Shown here one piece after another: positions 60,930 through 64,000 of a DNA stretch of 64,000 nt. The DNA comes from Oligoflexus tunisiensis (GTDB lineage Bacteria; Bdellovibrionota_B; Oligoflexia; Oligoflexales; Oligoflexaceae). Made by a program: the position numbers and the translations under genes. The stretch's first letter is position 1, and each line of letters begins with the position of its first letter. The DNA lies in NCBI RefSeq assembly GCF_001748245.1, contig NZ_BDFO01000001.1:2626471-2690470 (forward strand). The letters run 5' to 3'. Below the pieces are notes generated by a model. It saw nothing but the letters and a program-made list of their open reading frames with translations. It had not been told where the DNA came from and did no database searches.

Positions 60930-61817
60930 ATGGTTTCTCCGCTTTTTCGTGCGAACCGCTGGGAGAAAGTTCCTGGCTTTGATTTCTCGGATATCACCTA
61001 TCACCGTGCGGTCGGGCAGGGGACGGTCCGGGTGGCCTTTCATCGTCCCGAAGTGCGCAATGCCTTTCGTCCGAAAACAGTGGATGAGCTTTATACGGCC
61101 CTGGATCATGCCCGCTGCAGCGCGGATGTCGGCGTGGTGCTGATCACCGGCAACGGCCCGTCGCCCAAGGACGGCGGCTGGGCTTTCTGTTCCGGTGGGG
61201 ATCAAAGGATACGGGGCAAGGACGGCTATCAATATGAAGATGATGGAGCGGCGCCGACCCGTCTCGGCCGCCTGCATATTTTGGAAGTGCAAAGGCTCAT
61301 TCGCTTCATGCCCAAGGTGGTGATCGCGGTGGTGCCTGGCTGGGCTGTGGGTGGTGGTCATAGCCTGCATGTGGTCTGTGATCTCACGATTGCGAGCCGC
61401 GAACATGCCATCTTTAAACAGACGGATGCTGATGTTGCGAGTTTCGATGGCGGTTTCGGTTCCGCGTACCTGGCTCGCATGGTGGGGCAAAAGCGGGCGC
61501 GGGAGATTTTTTTCCTGGGCGCGAATTACAGTGCTCAGGAAGCCTTTGAGATGGGCATGGTGAACAAGGTCGTGCCGCATGAGCAGCTTGAGGATGTGGC
61601 CCTGGAATGGGCAGGTGAGATCAACAGCAAGTCGCCGACCGCCATTCGCATGCTGAAATTCGGCTTCAATCTGATCGATGATGGCCTCGTGGGTCAGCAG
61701 CTCTTTGCGGGGGAAGCCACGCGCCTGGCCTATGGAACGGACGAGGCGGAAGAAGGCCGTCGCGCGTTCCTGGAAAAACGCAAGCAGGACTATTCGAACT
61801 TTCCATGGCCCTACTGA
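60930..61817 (+). CDS. menB: 1,4-dihydroxy-2-naphthoyl-CoA synthase
   Basis: 295 aa from the ATG at 60930 (GAGGT five bases upstream; an ATG at 60918 is less well placed). It is a crotonase-fold enzyme that closes the naphthoquinone ring in menaquinone synthesis, converting o-succinylbenzoyl-CoA to DHNA-CoA. MenB-specific stretches are clear: FHRPEVRNAFRPKTVDEL, FCSGGDQRIRGKDGY, VVPGWAVGGGHSLHVVCDL, FKQTDADVASFDGG-type and the C-terminal KRKQDYSNFPWPY. The presence of the long QRIRGKDGY loop separates it from generic enoyl-CoA hydratases. No other men gene is next to it. The stop overlaps the start of the oxygenase gene (TGATG). Confidence 0.95.
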   Translation: MVSPLFRANRWEKVPGFDFSDITYHRAVGQGTVRVAFHRPEVRNAFRPKTVDELYTALDHARCSADVGVVLITGNGPSPKDGGWAFCSGGDQRIRGKDGYQYEDDGAAPTRLGRLHILEVQRLIRFMPKVVIAVVPGWAVGGGHSLHVVCDLTIASREHAIFKQTDADVASFDGGFGSAYLARMVGQKRAREIFFLGANYSAQEAFEMGMVNKVVPHEQLEDVALEWAGEINSKSPTAIRMLKFGFNLIDDGLVGQQLFAGEATRLAYGTDEAEEGRRAFLEKRKQDYSNFPWPY

Positions 61818-62470
61818 TGGAAACAGGATTTGGGGATCGACCGGAACTTCTGGATCAACTGGCGGCTGACGGTTATCTGGTGATCGCCGATGCCCTGCCG
61901 CGCGCGCTGACGGAAGGACTTTTGCAGGAATGGCAAAGGCGCTATGCAGCGGGAGCCGCGGCCCCGGCGCAGATCGGCAAAGGCGCACAGAAGCACGAGG
62001 CGCAATCGATTCGCAGCGATCGCATTCATTGGCTGGAGGCCAGCGACCCCCAGCCGGATGTGGCCGCCTGGTTTGCCGTGATGCGGAGCTGGAGTCGCGC
62101 GATCAATCAAAGCTTTTTTTTGTCCATCAATGCCTTTGAATGCCACTTTGCTTGTTATGAGCCCGGTGCGTTTTATCAGAAACACCGGGATCGTTTTCAA
62201 AAGGACAATGGCCGCCGCCTGTCACTGGCCTTCTATCTGAATCGCGACTGGTGCAGCACGGATGGAGGTGAGCTGGTGCTCTTCGATCCCGAGGCGGAGG
62301 ATCGGATTCTCAAAACAGTCCTTCCCACCTTCGGCACTCTGGTGATTTTTGATAGCCAACGCTTTCCTCATGAAGTGCGACCCACCCGGCGGCAGCGTCT
62401 TTCGCTCGCGGGCTGGTTGAAATCCATTCCCGCCCACGAAGCCGCGTTGCAGGGAACCGTCCTCGATTGA
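61817..62470 (+). CDS. 2-oxoglutarate/Fe(II) dioxygenase, prolyl-4-hydroxylase-like
   Basis: 217 aa from the ATG at 61817 (TGATG with the menB stop); an ATG at 61805 inside menB is an alternative. The iron ligands are H123-R-D125 in YQKHRDRF and H185 in FPHEVRPTRRQRLSLAGW, whose later arginine would bind 2-oxoglutarate. LSLAFYLNRDW and GGELVLFDPE are typical strands of the P4H/PHD (SM-20-like) fold. Bacterial members hydroxylate proline in proteins such as EF-Tu, or small molecules; the substrate here is not known. The coupling to menB looks like operon packing rather than pathway logic. Confidence 0.85.
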   Translation: METGFGDRPELLDQLAADGYLVIADALPRALTEGLLQEWQRRYAAGAAAPAQIGKGAQKHEAQSIRSDRIHWLEASDPQPDVAAWFAVMRSWSRAINQSFFLSINAFECHFACYEPGAFYQKHRDRFQKDNGRRLSLAFYLNRDWCSTDGGELVLFDPEAEDRILKTVLPTFGTLVIFDSQRFPHEVRPTRRQRLSLAGWLKSIPAHEAALQGTVLD

Positions 62471-62664
62471 ACGGGGAGGAGCCTGGTCTCCAGCCCTCCG
62501 TGTATGGAAATTCGGAAGCAACGCATCCGAAACAATGCGCTGGACTCACGTCATAAAAATCCAAAGTTCCATGTTTCTTCGCATTCTGCAGGAATTCCAG
62601 GCCATGGCAAAGCTCTTGCAAAGCATGAAGTGGCAACGAAGCAACCTGCGTAAAGGGGACATAT

Positions 62665-62928
62665 ATGACTTTGGAAACCATCTTGATTTGGGCGGTTATT
62701 GGTTTGATAGCCGGATGGCTGGCATCCGCTGTCGTCGGCGGAGGCTATGGCGTCCTCGGTGATATTGTAATCGGTATCGTCGGTGCCTTTATCGGCGGTT
62801 TTCTTTTCCGCGAACTCGGCGTTGGTGCTCCTTTCGGTGGGTTGGCGGGAACGATTTTCGTGGCCTTCATCGGTGCGATTGTTTTGTTACTCTTGCTGCG
62901 ACTCGTACATCGAGCGCAGCGAACGTGA
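62665..62928 (+). CDS. GlsB/YeaQ/YmgE family small membrane protein
   Basis: 87 aa, three predicted membrane helices. It shows the family pattern WAVIGLIAGWLAS near the N-terminus, then GDIVIGIVGAFIGGFLF and FGGLAGTIFVAFIGAIVLL. The family (transglycosylase-associated protein) is common and often stress-induced; its biochemical role is not settled. AAAGGGG precedes the ATG by six bases. It is monocistronic, with a 194-base leader region and a strong terminator 25 bases after the stop. Confidence 0.9.
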   Translation: MTLETILIWAVIGLIAGWLASAVVGGGYGVLGDIVIGIVGAFIGGFLFRELGVGAPFGGLAGTIFVAFIGAIVLLLLLRLVHRAQRT

Positions 62929-62953
62929 ATGGGTTTGAACTAGCGACATTGAG

Positions 62954-62981
62954 AAGGGAAGCCAGAAGGCTTCCCTTTTTT
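62954..62981 (+). terminator. Rho-independent terminator
   Basis: A perfect 10-bp stem, AAGGGAAGCC (62954-62963) against GGCTTCCCTT (62968-62977), with an AGAA loop and a run of six T at 62976-62981. It lies 25 bases after the stop of the GlsB/YeaQ-type gene. Confidence 0.93.
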
Positions 62982-63079
62982 CATTCCGATCATGGCATTG
63001 AATTCGCATTATTTGCTTCAAGGGCATCGCGAGACGGCCCCCGATTTCAAGGAAAGCTCAATTTGCGGAGGTGATGATC

Positions 63080-63772
63080 ATGCTGGAATTTTCCTTGCCA
63101 GGAGGCGGTCTTTGGGGGATCGGTTTAACCGGTTTTCTGTGCGGTTTGAAAGAACGGCGCCTGGTTCCTGATGTGGTGTGCTCTGTCTCTTCGGGTAGTC
63201 ATGCAGCGTATCTCGCCTACAGCAACTGCGATGCATCTCGGGCCTTGTCCTGCTTTCAGGCATCGCGTGATTTTCTGACCAGCAAGCCCTTGAAACGCTT
63301 TCTGCCACCCTACGACATGCAAGGCGAGGCGATTCGCATCCTGGCGGATCCCTTTATCGTGACTCACGAGAGCTTTATCAAAAATGGCCTGAAACACTTC
63401 TTTGTTGGCTATGTCAGCCTCAAGAATCGACGCTTTGTCATGGAAGATATTCTGATCCACCCGACGGAAGATGCCTATCGCACGATAATCAAATCATCGA
63501 CCATTCCCTTTCTGACCAATTTCGTGCCGCATTTCGATGGCTGCATCGATGGGGGTTTTCTGAAGAACAATTTCACATCGTGCCTGAAAACCCAGGAGAA
63601 GTGGATGATTTCTTATGATTTTGGTCGTTTGGGGGCTTTGGATCGCCACACGTTCCATCGGCGTATCGTGCTGCCACGACCCAAAGGGACGCCGTTTTAT
63701 ATGAGTGATGATCAAATGCGTGAAACTTTTGATCGCTGTTATGAGATCGGCGTGACTCTGCACGCCGCCTGA
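63080..63772 (+). CDS. Patatin-like phospholipase family protein, altered nucleophile elbow
   Basis: 230 aa from the ATG at 63080 (GGAGG eight bases upstream; upstream GTG and ATG codons are too close). It is a patatin fold: oxyanion loop LPGGGLWGIG (G8-G10, G13), nucleophile S37 in CSVSSGSHAAY, and the D157-G-G motif IDGGFL. The usual G-x-S-x-G elbow here reads S35-V-S-S-G39, so the first glycine is replaced. It is shorter than most patatins. It probably hydrolyses lipids, perhaps with reduced activity. It has no signal peptide. It stands alone between a terminator and a convergent MCE-type gene. Confidence 0.75.
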   Translation: MLEFSLPGGGLWGIGLTGFLCGLKERRLVPDVVCSVSSGSHAAYLAYSNCDASRALSCFQASRDFLTSKPLKRFLPPYDMQGEAIRILADPFIVTHESFIKNGLKHFFVGYVSLKNRRFVMEDILIHPTEDAYRTIIKSSTIPFLTNFVPHFDGCIDGGFLKNNFTSCLKTQEKWMISYDFGRLGALDRHTFHRRIVLPRPKGTPFYMSDDQMRETFDRCYEIGVTLHAA

Positions 63773-63774
63773 TT

Positions 63775-64000
63775 CTATCGAGCCTTCTCCTCTCCGTCCT
63801 GGTCTGCGGCTTCAATGAAGACGCGCCGGGCGATCTTGCCCCGATCGATGCGGCCCAGAATGGAACGCATATCCTCATACATGCTGCGATCGTTGACCAG
63901 CGCCCCTAACGTTCCCTGTCCGGCATCAATCTTTTGCGCCACGGAATCCAGATGCGCGGTGGCACTTTCCATATTCGCAAGGCTGTTCCGCAGCATGCGC
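63775..64000 (-). CDS. MCE/MlaD-type protein, C-terminal part
   Basis: Only the last 74 or so codons are in the window; the gene continues past base 64000. The visible part is a helical stretch (NSLANMESATAHLDSVAQKI) followed by GQGTLGALVNDRSMYEDM, a motif found after the MCE domain in MlaD-like proteins of phospholipid transport systems, ending in a charged tail (ADQDGEEKAR). Such proteins are anchored in the inner membrane and work with an ABC transporter to move lipids across the envelope. It converges on the patatin-like gene with two bases between the stops. Confidence 0.7.
   Translation of the reverse strand, partial: RMLRNSLANMESATAHLDSVAQKIDAGQGTLGALVNDRSMYEDMRSILGRIDRGKIARRVFIEAADQDGEEKAR

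Noticed and set aside
62471..62501. Imperfect GC-rich hairpin after the 2OG oxygenase gene
   Set aside because: The stem has several mismatches and no T-run follows, so it is not listed as a terminator.

Overview
The window reads as chromosome of a Gram-negative, moderately GC-rich, predatory- or deltaproteobacteria-like bacterium. The mix of 7TMR-DISM sensor kinases, Big_2 and GLUG/Fn3 lipoproteins, many TPR envelope proteins and outer-membrane beta-barrels suggests the Bdellovibrionota/Oligoflexia (an Oligoflexus-like organism). This is an inference from gene content, since no rRNA or marker gene is present. Coding density is very high. Neighbouring genes often share ATGA or TGATG stop/start overlaps, and convergent pairs overlap at their stop codons. 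No intergenic gap exceeds 300 bases. I saw no tRNA, rRNA, CRISPR array, insertion sequence or phage gene.

Layout. 0-3.7 kb (minus): an ion and stress operon, running CaCA-type exchanger, two multi-domain universal stress proteins, then a K+/H+ antiporter cut by the window edge. 3.8-8.6 kb: a secreted DUF4360 protein, a FAD/Rieske oxidoreductase, and a coupled secreted alpha/beta-hydrolase plus outer-membrane barrel. 8.7-14.2 kb: two tandem membrane kinases with a 7TMR-DISM front end and a CheA-like Hpt/ATPase back end. 14.2-20.9 kb (minus): a three-gene operon of Big_2-repeat lipoproteins, two of which share a cysteine-rich C-terminal module. 21.1-28.4 kb (plus): beta-barrel, 1009-aa helical-repeat protein and TPR lipoprotein (an arrangement like the gliding-motility Glt genes of Myxococcus), then an HExxH lipoprotein and a small membrane-anchored protein.

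28.4-35.8 kb (minus): a 1137-aa TPR protein, MotA, MotB, a membrane sensor without an output domain, and a FecR-like protein. 35.8-47.5 kb (minus): two giant paralogous lipoproteins (Fn3-like repeats, IPT/TIG, GLUG repeats). 47.6-48.8 kb (minus): a small barrel and a TPR lipoprotein. 48.9-51.0 kb (plus): a protein that looks like the end of FliF (periplasmic domain and last membrane segment) fused to a complete FliG. The stator pair, the FliF-FliG fusion and the surrounding envelope and adhesin genes, with no flagellar export, rod, hook or filament gene among them, are the most interesting part of the window. They could be a rotor-stator machine working in the cell envelope without a flagellum.

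51-64 kb: a METTL21-type methyltransferase, a 1740-aa pseudokinase/ATPase/GAF/SpoIIE-phosphatase regulator, an SLT-like lytic transglycosylase, a CBS plus pseudo-receiver protein, a histidine kinase with a degenerate ATP-binding domain divergent from a single-domain response regulator, a decayed LigB/DODA-type dioxygenase pseudogene, MenB (menaquinone synthesis), a 2OG-Fe(II) oxygenase, a small GlsB/YeaQ-type membrane protein followed by a clear terminator, a patatin-like protein and the end of an MCE/MlaD-type protein.
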